Assembly: GCA_033782935.1 (NCBI GenBank)
Contig: JAWQEG010000166.1
Coordinates: forward strand, 710,001-774,000
Length of the DNA stretch: 64,000 nucleotides
Direction: 5' to 3'
DNA from: Petrolisthes cinctipes
Lineage: Eukaryota > Arthropoda > Malacostraca > Decapoda > Porcellanidae
A program made the translations under genes and the position numbers. Under the pieces are notes generated by a model. That model saw only the letters and a list, made by a program, of their open reading frames with translations. It was not told where the DNA came from and did not search any database. The first letter of the stretch is position 1; every line of letters begins with the position of its first letter. Below, piece after piece: positions 10,546-24,079 of this stretch.

Positions 10546-11775
10546 GGCACCTAAAATATCGAATTTCAGCATGTTTTGGGACTGTATATTGAAAATACTC
10601 TCACACGGAGTAGGCATGTACAGATCGCCTCTGAGACCAAAAAATATCGAATTTTTGGTGTTTAGAGCCTGAATTTGAGATATAAACGGGTACAGAAGAT
10701 GCATGCACATATCGACTTTGGGCACCAAAAATATCGATTTTTAGCATGCTTTGGGCCTATATTTTGAAGATATTCTAGCATTAAGTAGGTATGTACAGAT
10801 CGCTTCTGGGACCCAAGAATATCGAATTTTCGAGTGTTTTGAACCTGAATTTGAGATATGAACGGGTACAGAAGATGCATGCACATATCGACGTTTTGCA
10901 CCTAAAATATCGATTTTGAGCATGTTTAGGGTCTGCATCTTGAAAACATTCTAGCAAGGAGTAGGCATGTACAGATCGCTTCTGGGACCCCAAAATATCG
11001 AATTTTCGGGTGTTTTGAGCCAGAATTTGGTATATAAACGGGTACAGAAGATACATACACATATTGACTTTTGGCACCTAAAATATCGAATTTTACCATG
11101 TTTTAGGCCTGTAATTCGAAAATACTCTAACAGGGAGTAGGCATGTACAGATCGCTTCTGGGACCCAAAAATATCGAATTTTCGGGTGTTTTGAGCCTGA
11201 ATTCTAGATATAAACGGGTACAGAAGATGCATGCACATATCGACTTTGGACACCTAAAATATCGATTTTTAGCATGTTTTGAGCCTATATTTTGAAAACA
11301 TTCTAGAACTGAGTAGGCATGTACAGATCGCTTCTGGGACTCAAAAATATTAAATTTTCGAGTGTTTTGTGCCTGAATTTGAGATATAAACGGGTACAGA
11401 AGATAATTAACATATCGACTTTTTGCACCTAAAATATCGATTTTGAGCATGTTTTGGGCCTATATTTTGGAAATTTTCTAGCACTGAATAGGCATGTACA
11501 GATCGCTTCTGGGACCCAAAAATATCTGATTTTCGGGTGTTTTGAGCCTGAGTTTGGGATATAAACGGGTAAAGAAGATGCATACACATATTGACTTTGG
11601 GCACCTAAAATATCGAATTTTAGCATGTTTTAGGCCTGTATATTGAAAAAACTCTAAAACGGAGTAGGCATGTACAGATCGCTTCTGGGACCCAAAAATA
11701 GAGAATATTCGGGTGTTTTGAGCCTGAATTTGGGATATAAACGGGTACAGAAGATGCATACATATATTGACTTTG
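10546..11775. repeat. Block I HOR unit 8, 7 monomers (1,230 bp)
   Basis: Plain m1-m7 unit, offset 1,230 bp from unit 7, with a few single-base differences (for example TAATTCGAAAATAC at about 11,112 and ATCTGATTTTCGGG at about 11,524). Used here as the intact reference for mapping the deletion in unit 9. Confidence 0.92.
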
Positions 11776-12741
11776 GGCACCTAAAATATCGAATTTCAGC
11801 ATGTTTCGGGACTGTATATTGAAAATACTCTCACACGGATTAGGCATGTACAGATCGCCTCTGAGACCAAAAAATATCGAATTTTTGGTGTTTAGAGCCT
11901 GAATTTGAGATATAAACGGGTACAGAAGATGCATGCACATATCGACTTTGGGCACCAAAAATATCGATTTTTAGCATGCTTTGGGCCTATATTTTGAAGA
12001 TATTCTAGCATTAAGTAGGTATGTACAGATCGCTTCTGGGACCCAAGAATATCGAATTTTCGAGTGTTTTGAACCTGAATTTGAGATATAAACGGGTACA
12101 GAAGATGCATGCACATATCGACGTTTTGCACCTAAAATATCGATTTTGAGCATGTTTAGGGTCTGCATCTTGAAAACATTCTAGCAAGGAGTAGGCATGC
12201 ACATATCGACTTTGGACACCTAAAATATCGATTTTTAGCTTGTTTTGAGCCTATATTATAAAAACATTCTAGAACTGAGTAGTCATGTACAGATCGCTTC
12301 TGGGACTCAAAAATATTAAATTTTCGAGTGTTTTGTGCCTGAATTTGAGATATAAACGGGTACAGAAGATAATTAACATATCGACTTTTTGCACCTAAAA
12401 TATCGATTTTGAGCATGTTTTGGGCCTATATTTTGGAAATTTTCTAGCACTGAGTAGGCATGTACAGATCGCTTCTGGGACCCAAAAATATCGGATTTTC
12501 GGGTGTTTTGAGCCTGAGTTTGGGATATAAACGGGTAAAGAAGATGCATACACATATTGACTTTGGGCACCTAAAATATCGAATTTTAGCATGTTTTAGG
12601 CCTGTATATTGAAAAAACTCTAAAACGGAGTAGGCATGTACAGATCGCTTCTGGGACCCAAAAATAGAGAATATTCGGGTGTTTTGAGCCTGAATTTGGG
12701 ATATAAACGGGTACAGAAGATGCATACATATATTGACTTTG
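11776..12741. repeat. Block I HOR unit 9, 5.5 monomers (966 bp)
   Basis: Same plan as unit 8 but 264 bp short, exactly one and a half monomers. The loss joins the A box of m3 to the B half of m4, so two B halves follow each other. The junction lies in GCATG at 12,195-12,199. The equivalent bases in unit 8 are 10,965-10,969 and 11,229-11,233, 264 bp apart. Everything to the right is therefore shifted by half a monomer relative to everything to the left. Confidence 0.9.
12195..12199. other. Half-unit deletion junction
   Basis: GCATG is shared by the A box (GTAGGCATGTACAG) and the start of the B half (GATGCATGCACATATCG). Left of it the sequence follows m3 (CTAGCAAGGAGTAG); right of it the sequence follows the m4 B half (CACATATCGACTTTGG). 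Because A and B are homologous in register, this looks like unequal exchange between half-units, with the crossover confined to these five bases. Confidence 0.85.
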
Positions 12742-14560
12742 GGCACCTAAAATATCGAATTTCGGCATGTTTTGGGACTGTATATTGAAAATACTCTCAC
12801 ACGGAGTAGGCATGTACAGATGGCCTCTGAGACCAAAAAATATCGAATTTTTGGTGTTTAGAGCCTGAATTTGAGATATAAACGGGTACAGAAGATGCAT
12901 GCACATATCGACTTTGGGCACCAAAAATATCGATTTTTAGCATGCTTTGGGCCTATATTTTGAAGATATTCTAGCATTAAGTAGGTATGTACAGATCGCT
13001 TCCGGGACCCAAGAATATCGAATTTTCGAGTGTTTTGAACCTGAATTTGAGATATAAACGGGTACAGAAGATGCATGCACATATCGACGTTTTGCTCCTA
13101 AAATATCGATTTTGAGCATGTTTAGGGTCTGCATGTTGAAAACATTCTAGCAAGTAGTAGGCATGTACAGATCGCTTCTGGGACCTAAAAATATCGAAGT
13201 ATCGGGTGTTTTGAGCCTGAATTTGGGATATAAACGGGTACAGAAGATGCATACACATATTGACTTTAAGCACCTAAAATATCGATTTTTGGCATGTTTT
13301 GCGCTTTTATTTTAAAAATATTCTAGCACTGAGTAGGCATGTACAGATCGCTTCTGGGACCCAAAAATATCGGATTTTTGGGTGTTTTGAGCCTGAATTT
13401 AAGATATAAACGGGTAAAGAAGGTGCATGCTTATATCGACTTTTTGCACCTAAAATATCGATTTTTAGAATGTTTTAGGTCTGTATCTTGAAAACATTCT
13501 AACAAGGAGTAGGCATGTACAGATTGCTTTTGGGACCTATAAATATAGAATTTTCAGGTGTTTTGAGCCTGAATTTGGGATATAAACGGGTACAGAAGAT
13601 GCATACATATATTGACTTTGGGCACCTAAAATATCGATTTTCAGCATGTTTTGGGACTGTATTTTAAAAATACTCTAACACAGAGTAGGCATGTAAAGAT
13701 GGCCTCTGGGACCAAAAAATATCGAATTTTTGGGTGCTTAGAGCCTGAATTTGAGATATAAACGGGTACAGAAGATGCATGCACATATCGACTTTGGGCA
13801 CCAAAAATATCGATTTTTAGCATGCTTTGGGCCTATATTTTGAAGATATTCTAGCACTGAGTAGGCATGTACAGATCGCTTCTGGGACCCAAAAAAAACG
13901 AATTCTCGGGTGTTTTGAGCCTGAATATGAGATATAAACGGGTACAGAAGATGCATACACATATTGACTTTGGGCATCTAAAATATCGAATTTCAGCATG
14001 TTTTAGGCCTGTATTTTGAAAATACTCGAAAAGGGAGTAGGTATGTACAGATCGCTTCTGGGACCCAGGAATATCGAATTTTCGGGTGTTTTGAGCCTGA
14101 ATTCGAGATATAAATGGGTACAGAAGATGCATGCACATATCGACTTTGGACACCTAAAATATCGATTTTTAGCATGTTTAGAGCCTATATTTTGAAAACA
14201 TTCTAGAACTGAGTAGGCATGTACAGATCGCTTCTGGGACTCAAAAATATTAAATTTTCGAGTGTTTTGTGCCTGAATTTGAGATATAAACGGGTACAGA
14301 AGATGATTAACATATCGACTTTTTGCACCTAAAATATCGATTTTGAGCATGTTTTGGGCCTATATTTTGGAAATTTTCTAGCACTGAGTAGGCATGTACA
14401 GATCGCTTCTGGGACCCAAAAATTTTGGATTTTCGGGTGTTTTGAGCCTGAGTTTGGGATATAAACGGGTAAAGAAGATGCATACACATATTGACTTTGG
14501 GCACCTAAAATATCGAATTTTAGCATGTTTTAGGCCTGTATATTGAAAAAACTCTAAAAC
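12742..14560. repeat. Block II, mosaic transition
   Basis: Opens like a block I unit (m1 and m2 to about 13,090), then passes through monomers that resemble block III and V types (GTGCTTAGAGCC near 13,735; TTTTGCGC near 13,308), and then m4-m7-like monomers again (14,003-14,560, with GATGATTAACATATCG). No monomer order repeats inside it. Two monomers have a damaged core: AAAAAAAACGAATTC at about 13,891, and AATTTTGGATTTT at about 14,421. It is best read as a patchwork between two homogenised blocks. Confidence 0.75.
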
Positions 14561-17500
14561 GGAGTAGGCATGTACAGATCGCTTCTGGGACCCAAAAATA
14601 TAGAATTTTCGGGTGTTTTGAGCCTGAATTTGAGATATAAACGGGTACAGAAGATGCATTCACATATTGACTTTGGGCACCTAAAATATCGAATTTCAGC
14701 ATGTTTTGGGCCTGTATTTTGAAAATACTCTAACACGGAGTAGGCATGTACAGATCGCTTCTGGGACCCTAAAATATCGGATTTTCGGGTGTTTAAGCCT
14801 GAATTTAAGATATAAACGGGTACAGAAAATGCATGCTTAAATCGACTTTTTGCACCAAAAATATCAATTTTCAGATTGTTTTGGGTCTGTATCTTGAAAA
14901 CATTCTAGCAAGGAGTAGACATGTCTAGATTGCTTCTGGGACCCAAAAATATAGAATTTTCGGGTGTTTTGAGTCTGAATTTGGGATATAAACGGGTACA
15001 GAAGATACATACACATATTGACTTTGTGCACCTAAAATATCGATTTTTAGCATGTTTTGGCCCAATATTTTGAAAATATTCTAGCACTGAGTAGGCATGT
15101 ACAGATCGCTTCTGGGACCCAAAAATATTAAATTTTCGGTTGTTTTGAGCCTGAATTTGGGATATAAACGGGTACAGAAGATGCATACAAATATTGACTT
15201 TGGGCACCTAAAATATCGAATTTCGGCATGTTTTGGGACTGTATATTGAAAATACTCTAACACGGAGTACGTATGTACAGATCGCCTCTGAGACCAAAAA
15301 ATATCGAATTTTTGGTGTTTAGAGCCTGAATTTGAGATATAAACGGGTACAGAAGATGCATGCACATATCGACTTTGGGAACCAAAAATATCGATTTTTA
15401 GCATGCTTTGGGCCTATATTTAAAGATATTCTAGCATTAAGTAGGTATGTACAGATCGCTTCTGAGACCCAAAAATATCGAATTTTCGAGTGTTTTGAAC
15501 CTGAATTTGAGATATAAACGGGTACAGAAGATGCATGCACATATCGACTTTTTGCACCTAAAATATCGATTTTGAGCATGTTTAGGGTCTGCATCTTGAA
15601 AACATTCTAGCAAGGAGTAGGCATGTAAAGATCGCTTCTGGGACCCAAAAATATCGAAGTATCGGGTGTTTTGAGCCTGAATTTGGGATATAAACGGGTA
15701 CAGAAGATGCATACACATATTGACTTTAGGCACCTAATATATCGATTTTTAGCATGTTTTGCGCCTTTATTTTAAAAATATTCTAGCACTGAGTAGGCAT
15801 GTACAGATCGCTTCTGGGACCCCAAAATATCGAATTTTCGGGTGTTTTGAGCCTGAGTTTGGGATATAAACAGGTAAAGAAAATGCATACACATATTGAC
15901 TTTGGGCACCTAAAATATCGAATTTTAGCATGTTTTGGGCCTGTATTTTTAAAATACTCTAACACGGAGTAGGCAGGTGCAGATCTCTTCTGGGACCCAA
16001 AAATATCGATTTTTTCGTATATTTTGAGCCTGAATTCGAGATATAAACGGGTACAGAAGATACATGCACATATCGACTTTGGACACCTAAAATATTGATT
16101 TTTAGCATGTTTTGAGCCAATATTTTGAAAACATTCTAGAACTGAGTAGGCATGTACAGATCGCTTCTGGGACCCAAAAATATCGGATTTTCGGGTGTTT
16201 TGAGCCTGAGTTTGGGATATAAACGGGTAAAGAAGATGCTTACACATATTGACTTTGGGCACCTAAAATATCGAATTTCAGCATGTTTTAGGTCTGTATT
16301 TTGAAAATACTCTAACAGGGAGTAGGCATATACAGATCGCTTATGGGACCCAAAAATATCGGATTTTCAGGTGTTTTGAGCCTGAATTTATGATATAAAC
16401 GGGTACAGAAGAGGCATGCTTATATCGACTTTTTGCACCAAATATATCGATTTTCAGAATGTTCTGGGTCCGTATCTTGAAAACATTCTAGCAAGGAGTA
16501 GGCATGTATAGATTGCTTCTGGGACCCTAAAATATAGAATTTTCGGGTGTTTTGAGCCTGAATTTGGCATATAAACGGGTACAGAAGATACATACACATA
16601 TTGACTTTTGGCACCGACAATATCGAATTTTACCATGTTTTGAGCCTATATTTTGAAAACATTATAGAACTGAGGAAACATGTACAGATCACTTCTAGGA
16701 CTCAAAAATATTGAATTTTCGGGTGTTTAGAGCCTGAATTTGAGATATAAACGGGTACAGAAGATGCATGCACATATCGACTTTGGGCACCAAAAATATC
16801 GATTTTTAGCATGCTTTGGGCCTATATTTTGAAGATATTCTAGCATTAAGTAGGTATGTACAGATCGCTTCTGGGACCCAAGAATATCGAATTTTCGAGT
16901 GTTTTGAACTTGAATTTGAGATATAAACGGGTACAGAAGATGCATGCACATATCGACGTTTTGCACCTAAAATATCGATTTTGAGCATGTTTAGGGTCTG
17001 CATCTTGAAAACATTCTAGCAAGGAGTAGGCATGTACAGATTGCTTCTGGGACCCAAAAATATCGAAGTATCGGGTGTTTTGAGCCTGAATTTGGGATAT
17101 AAACGGGTACAGAAGATGCATACACATATTGACTTTAGGCACCTAAAATATCGATTTTTAGCATGTTTAGCGCCTTTATTTTAAAAATATTCTAGCACTG
17201 AGTAGGCATGTACAGATCGCTTCTGGGACCCAAAAATAACGGATTTTTGGGTGTTTTGAGCTTGAATTTAAGATATAAACGGGTAAAGAAGATGCTGCTT
17301 ATATCGACTTTTTGCACAAAAAATATCGATTTTTAGAATGTTTTAGGTCTGTATCTTGAAAACATTCTAGCAAGGAGTAGGCATGTACAGATTGCTTCTG
17401 GGACCTAAAAATATAGAATTTTCAGGTGTTTTGAGCCTGAATTTGGGATATAAACGGGTACAGAAGATACATACACATATTGACTTTGGGCACCTAAAAT

Positions 17501-18781
17501 ATCGATTTTCAGCATGTTTTGGGACTGTATTTTGAAAATACTCTAACACAGAGTAGGCATGTACAGATCGCCTTTGGGACCAAAAAATATCGAATTTTTG
17601 GGTGCTTAGAGCCTGAATTTGAGATATAAACGGGTACAGAAGATGCATCCACATATCGACTTTTTGCACCTAAAATATCGATTTTGAGCATGTTTTGGGC
17701 CTATATTTTGGAAATTTTCTAGCACTGAGTAGGTATGTACAGATTGCTTCTGGGAACTAAAAATATAGAATTTTCAGGTGTTTTGAGCCTAAATTTGGGA
17801 TATAAACGGGTACAGAAGATACATACACATATTGACTTTGGGCACCTAAAATATCGATTTTTAGCATGTTTTGGGCCTATAATTTGAAAATATTCTAGCA
17901 CTGAGTAGGCATGTACAGATCGCTTGTGGGACCCAAAAATATCGAATTTTCGGGTTGTTTGAGCCTGAATTTGGGATATAAACGGGTACAGAAGATGCAT
18001 ACATATATTGACTTTGGGCACCTAAAATATCGATTTTCAGCATGTTTTGGGACTGTATTTTGAAAATACTCTAAAACGAAGTAGGCATGTACAGATCGCT
18101 TCTGGGACCCAAAAATATCGAATTTTCGGGTGTTTTGAGCCTGAATTTGAGATATATACGGGTACAGAAGATGCATTCACATATTGACTTTGGGCACCTA
18201 AAATATCGAATTTCAGCATGTTTTCGGCCTGTATTTTGAAAATACTCTAACACGGAGTAGGCATATACAGATCGCTTCTGGGACCCAAAAATATCGGAAT
18301 TTCGGGTGTTTTAAGCCTGAATTTAAGATATAAACGGGTACAGAAGATGCATACATATATTGACTTTGGGCACCTAAAATATCGATTTTCAGCATGTTTT
18401 GGGACTGTATTTTGAAAATACTCAAACACAGAGTAGGCATGTACAGATTGCCTCTGGGACCAAAAAATATCGAATTTTTGGGTGCTTAGAGCCTGAATTT
18501 GAGATATAAACGGGTACAGAAGATGCATGCACATATCGACTTTGGGCACCAAAAATATCGATTTTTAGCATGCTTTGGGCCTATATTTTGAAGATATTCT
18601 AGCACTGAGTAGGCATGTACAGATCTCTTCTGGGACCCAAAAATATCGAATTTTCGGGCGTTTTGAGCCTGAATATGAGATATAAACGGGTACAGAAGAT
18701 GCATACACATATTGACTTTGCGCATCTAAAATATCGAATTTCAGCATGTTTTGGGCCTGTATTTTGAAAATACTCTAACAG
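14561..18781. repeat. Block III HOR copy A, 24 monomers (4,221 bp)
   Basis: Matches 18,782-23,002 base for base except for a few substitutions. The left end of the match is sharp: 14,560 is C but its partner 18,781 is G. It contains monomers with GGCAGGTGCAGATCTC (about 15,974), the TTTTGCGCC marker (about 15,750 and 17,165), GATGCTGCTTATATCG (about 17,294) and one pair of block I-like m1-m2 monomers (16,727-17,142). The longest open frame here (159 codons, 15,783-16,262, minus) repeats in copy B and is a by-product of local indels. Confidence 0.9.
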
Positions 18782-18822
18782 GGAGTAGGCATGTACAGAT
18801 CGCTTCTGGGACCCAAAAATAT
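18782..18822. other. Junction window of the 4,221 bp duplication
   Basis: The 41 bp at 18,782-18,822 fit both the start of copy A (14,561-14,601) and the sequence after copy B (23,003-23,043). The exchange that made the tandem pair therefore falls within it. The window covers the A box, GGGACCC and AAAAATAT up to the core. Confidence 0.8.
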
Positions 18823-21800
18823 AGAATTTTCGGGTGTTTTGAGCCTGAATTTGAGATATAAACGGGTACAGAAGATGCATTCACATATTGACTTTGGGCA
18901 CCTAAAATATCGAATTTCAGCATGTTTTGGGCCTGTATTTTGAAAATACTCTAACACGGAGTAGGCATGTACAGATCGCTTCTGGGACCCTAAAATATCG
19001 GATTTTCGGGTGTTTAAGCCTGAATTTAAGATATAAACGGGTACAGAAAATGCATGCTTAAATCGACTTTTTGCACCAAAAATATCAATTTTCAGATTGT
19101 TTTGGGTCTGTATCTTGAAAACATTCTAGCAAGGAGTAGACATGTCTAGATTGCTTCTGGGACCCAAAAATATAGAATTTTCGGGTGTTTTGAGTCTGAA
19201 TTTGGGATATAAACGGGTACAGAAGATACATACACATATTGACTTTGTGCACCTAAAATATCGATTTTTAGCATGTTTTGGCCCAATATTTTGAAAATAT
19301 TCTAGCACTGAGTAGGCATGTACAGATCGCTTCTGGGACCCAAAAATATCGAATTTTCGGTTGTTTTGAGCCTGAATTTGGGATATAAACGGGTACAGAA
19401 GATGCATACAAATATTGACTTTGGGCACCTAAAATATCGAATTTCGGCATGTTTTGGGACTGTATATTGAAAATACTCTAACACGGAGTACGTATGTACA
19501 GATCGCCTCTGAGACCAAAAAATATCGAATTTTTGGTGTTTAGAGCCTGAATTTGAGATATAAACGGGTACAGAAGATGCATGCACATATCGACTTTGGG
19601 AACCAAAAATATCGATTTTTAGCATGCTTTGGGCCTATATTTAAAGATATTCTAGCATTAAGTAGGTATGTACAGATCGCTTCTGGGACCCAAAAATATC
19701 GAATTTTCGAGTGTTTTGAACCTGAATTTGAGATATAAACGGGTACAGATGATGCATGCACATATCGACTTTTTGCACCTAAAATATCGATTTTGAGCAT
19801 GTTTAGGGTCTGCATCTTGAAAACATTCTAGCAAGGAGTAGGCATGTAAAGATCGCTTCTGGGACCCAAAAATATCGAAGTATCGGGTGTTTTGAGCCTG
19901 AATTTGGGATATAAACGGGTACAGAAGATGCATACACATATTGACTTTAGGCACCTAATATATCGATTTTTAGCATGTTTTGCGCCTTTATTTTAAAAAT
20001 ATTCTAGCACTGAGTAGGCATGTACAGATCGCTTCTGGGACCCCAAAATATCGAATTTTCGGGTGTTTTGAGCCTGAGTTTGGGATATAAACAGGTAAAG
20101 AAAATGCATACACATATTGACTTTGGGCACCTAAAATATCGAATTTTAGCATGTTTTGGGCCTGTATTTTTAAAATACTCTAACACGGAGTAGGCAGGTG
20201 CAGATCTCTTCTGGGACCCAAAAATATCGATTTTTTCGTATGTTTTGAGCCTGAATTCGAGATATAAACGGGTACAGAAGATACATGCACATATCGACTT
20301 TGGACACCTAAAATATTGATTTTTAGCATGTTTTGAGCCAATATTTTGAAAACATTCTAGAACTGAGTAGGCATGTACAGATCGCTTCTGGGACCCAAAA
20401 ATATCGGATTTTCGGGTGTTTTGAGCCTGAGTTTGGGATATAAACGGGTAAAGAAGATGCTTACACATATTGACTTTGGGCACCTAAAATATCGAATTTC
20501 AGCATGTTTTAGGTCTGTATTTTGAAAATACTCTAACAGGGAGTAGGCATATACAGATCGCTTATGGGACCCAAAAATATCGGATTTTCAGGTGTTTTGA
20601 GCCTGAATTTATGATATAAACGGGTACAGAAGAGGCATGCTTATATCGACTTTTTGCACCAAATATATCGATTTTCAGAATGTTCTGGGTCCGTATCTTG
20701 AAAACATTCTAGCAAGGAGTAGGCATGTATAGATTGCTTCTGGGACCCTAAAATATAGAATTTTCGGGTGTTTTGAGCCTGAATTTGGCATATAAACGGG
20801 TACAGAAGATACATACACATATTGACTTTTGGCACCGACAATATCGAATTTTACCATGTTTTGAGCCTATATTTTGAAAACATTATAGAACTGAGGAAAC
20901 ATGTACAGATCACTTCTAGGACTCAAAAATATTGAATTTTCGGGTGTTTAGAGCCTGAATTTGAGATATAAACGGGTACAGAAGATGCATGCACATATCG
21001 ACTTTGGGCACCAAAAATATCGATTTTTAGCATGCTTTGGGCCTATATTTTGAAGATATTCTAGCATTAAGTAGGTATGTACAGATCGCTTCTGGGACCC
21101 AAGAATATCGAATTTTCGAGTGTTTTGAACTTGAATTTGAGATATAAACGGGTACAGAAGATGCATGCACATATCGACGTTTTGCACCTAAAATATCGAT
21201 TTTGAGCATGTTTAGGGTCTGCATCTTGAAAACATTCTAGCAAGGAGTAGGCATGTACAGATTGCTTCTGGGACCCAAAAATATCGAAGTATCGGGTGTT
21301 TTGAGCCTGAATTTGGGATATAAACGGGTACAGAAGATGCATACACATATTGACTTTAGGCACCTAAAATATCGATTTTTAGCATGTTTAGCGCCTTTAT
21401 TTTAAAAATATTCTAGCACTGAGTAGGCATGTACAGATCGCTTCTGGGACCCAAAAATAACGGATTTTTGGGTGTTTTGAGCTTGAATTTAAGATATAAA
21501 CGGGTAAAGAAGATGCTGCTTATATCGACTTTTTGCACAAAAAATATCGATTTTTAGAATGTTTTAGGTCTGTATCTTGAAAACATTCTAGCAAGGAGTA
21601 GGCATGTACAGATTGTTTCTGGGACCTAAAAATATAGAATTTTCAGGTGTTTTGAGCCTGAATTTGGGATATAAACGGGTACAGAAGATACATACACATA
21701 TTGACTTTGGGCACCTAAAATATCGATTTTCAGCATGTTTTGGGACTGTATTTTGAAAATACTCTAACACAGAGTAGGCATGTACAGATCGCCTTTGGGA

Positions 21801-23002
21801 CCAAAAAATATCGAATTTTTGGGTGCTTAGAGCCTGAATTTGAGATATAAACGGGTACAGAAGATGCATCCACATATCGACTTTTTGCACCTAAAATATC
21901 GATTTTGAGCATGTTTTGGGCCTATATTTTGGAAATTTTCTAGCACTGAGTAGGTATGTACAGATTGCTTCTGGGAACTAAAAATATAGAATTTTCAGGT
22001 GTTTTGAGCCTAAATTTGGGATATAAACGGGTACAGAAGATACATACACATATTGACTTTGGGCACCTAAAATATCGATTTTTAGCATGTTTTGGGCCTA
22101 TAATTTGAAAATATTCTAGCACTGAGTAGGCATGTACAGATCGCTTGTGGGACCCAAAAATATCGAATTTTCGGGTTGTTTGAGCCTGAATTTGGGATAT
22201 AAACGGGTACAGAAGATGCATACATATATTGACTTTGGGCACCTAAAATATCGATTTTCAGCATGTTTTGGGACTGTATTTTGAAAATACTCTAAAACGA
22301 AGTAGGCATGTACAGATCGCTTCTGGGACCCAAAAATATCGAATTTTCGGGTGTTTTGAGCCTGAATTTGAGATATATACGGGTACAGAAGATGCATTCA
22401 CATATTGACTTTGGGCACCTAAAATATCGAATTTCAGCATGTTTTCGGCCTGTATTTTGAAAATACTCTAACACGGAGTAGGCATATACAGATCGCTTCT
22501 GGGACCCAAAAATATCGGAATTTCGGGTGTTTTAAGCCTGAATTTAAGATATAAACGGGTACAGAAGATGCATACATATATTGACTTTGGGCACCTAAAA
22601 TATCGATTTTCAGCATGTTTTGGGACTGTATTTTGAAAATACTCAAACACAGAGTAGGCATGTACAGATCGCCTCTGGGACCAAAAAATATCGAATTTTT
22701 GGGTGCTTAGAGCCTGAATTTGAGATATAAACGGGTACAGAAGATGCATGCACATATCGACTTTGGGCACCAAAAATATCGATTTTTAGCATGCTTTGGG
22801 CCTATATTTTGAAGATATTCTAGCACTGAGTAGGCATGTACAGATCTCTTCTGGGACCCAAAAATATCGAATTTTCGGGCGTTTTGAGCCTGAATATGAG
22901 ATATAAACGGGTACAGAAGATGCATACACATATTGACTTTGCGCATCTAAAATATCGAATTTCAGCATGTTTTGGGCCTGTATTTTGAAAATACTCTAAC
23001 AG
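18782..23002. repeat. Block III HOR copy B, 24 monomers (4,221 bp)
   Basis: Second copy of the 4,221 bp unit. I found seven single-base differences from copy A, for example CAAAAATATCGAATTTTC against ATATTAAATTTTC near 19,350, GCTTCTGGGACC against GCTTCTGAGACC near 19,686, and GTTTCTGGG against GCTTCTGGG near 21,614. That is about 99.8% identity, though some differences may have escaped me. The match runs 41 bp past the unit end, to 23,043. Confidence 0.9.
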
Positions 23003-24079
23003 GGAGTAGGCATGTACAGATCGCTTCTGGGACCCAAAAATATCGAATTTTAAGGTGTTTTGAGCCTGAATTCAAGATATAAACGGGTACAGAAGATGAT
23101 TAACATATCGACTTTTTGCACCTAAAATATCGATTTTGAGCATGTTTTGGGCCTAAATTTTGGAAATTTTCTAGCACTGAGTAGGCATGTACAAATCGCT
23201 TCTGGGACCCAAAAATATCGGATTTTCGGTTGTTTTGAGCCTGAGTTTGGGATATAAACGGGTAAAGAAGATGCATACACATATTGACTTTGGGCACCTA
23301 AAATATCGAATTTTAGCATGTTTTCGGCCTGTATTTTGAAAATACTCTAACACGGAGTAGGCATGTACAGATCGCTTCTGGGACCCAAAAATATCGGAAT
23401 TTCGGGTGTTTTAAGCCTGAATTTAAAATATAAACGGGTACAGAAGATGCATACATATATTGACTTTGGGCACCTAAAATATCGAATTTCAGCATGTTTT
23501 GGGACTGTATATTGAAAATACTCTAACACGGAGTAGGTATGTACAGATCGCCTCTGACACCAAAAAATATCGAATTTTTGATGTTTAGAGCCTGAATTTG
23601 AGATATAAACGGGTACAGAAGATGCATGCACATATCGACTTTGGACACCTAAAATATCGATTTTTAGCATGTTTTGAGCCAATATTTTGAAAACATTCTA
23701 GCACTGAGTAGGCATGTACAGATCGCTTCTGGGACCCAAAAATATCGGATTTTCGGTTGTTTTGAGCCTGAATTTAAGATATAAACGGGTATGGAAGAGG
23801 CATGCTTATATCGACTTTTTGCACCAAAAATATCGATTTTCAGAATGTTTTGGATCTGTATCTTGAAAACATTCTAGCAAGGAGTAGGCATGTATAGATT
23901 GCTTCTGGGACCCAAAAATATAGAATTTTCGGGTGTTTTGAGCCTGAATTTGGGATATAAACGGGTACAGAAGATACACATACACATATTGACTTTGGGC
24001 ACCTAAAATATCGATTTTTAGCATGTTTTGGGCCTATATTTTGAAAATATTCTAGCACTGAGTAGGCATGTACAGATCG
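22848..24079. repeat. Block IV HOR copy A, 7 monomers (1,232 bp)
   Basis: Identical, in every stretch I compared, to 24,080-25,311 at offset 1,232. The left limit is the T at 22,847 against G at 24,079. Marker features: GGGCGTTTTGAGCC, TTTTAAGGTGTTTTG, ACAAATCGC, CTGACACCAAAAAATATCG and GATACACATACACATATTG. It overlaps the last 155 bp of block III copy B, so it formed on material that already included the 4,221 bp unit end. Confidence 0.88.

Noticed and set aside
16034..16054. CENP-B box-like TTCG...CGGG on the plus strand (TTCGAGATATAAACGGG)
   Set aside because: The gap between TTCG and CGGG is 9 bases, not 7, and most monomers have TTTGAG rather than TTCGAG.
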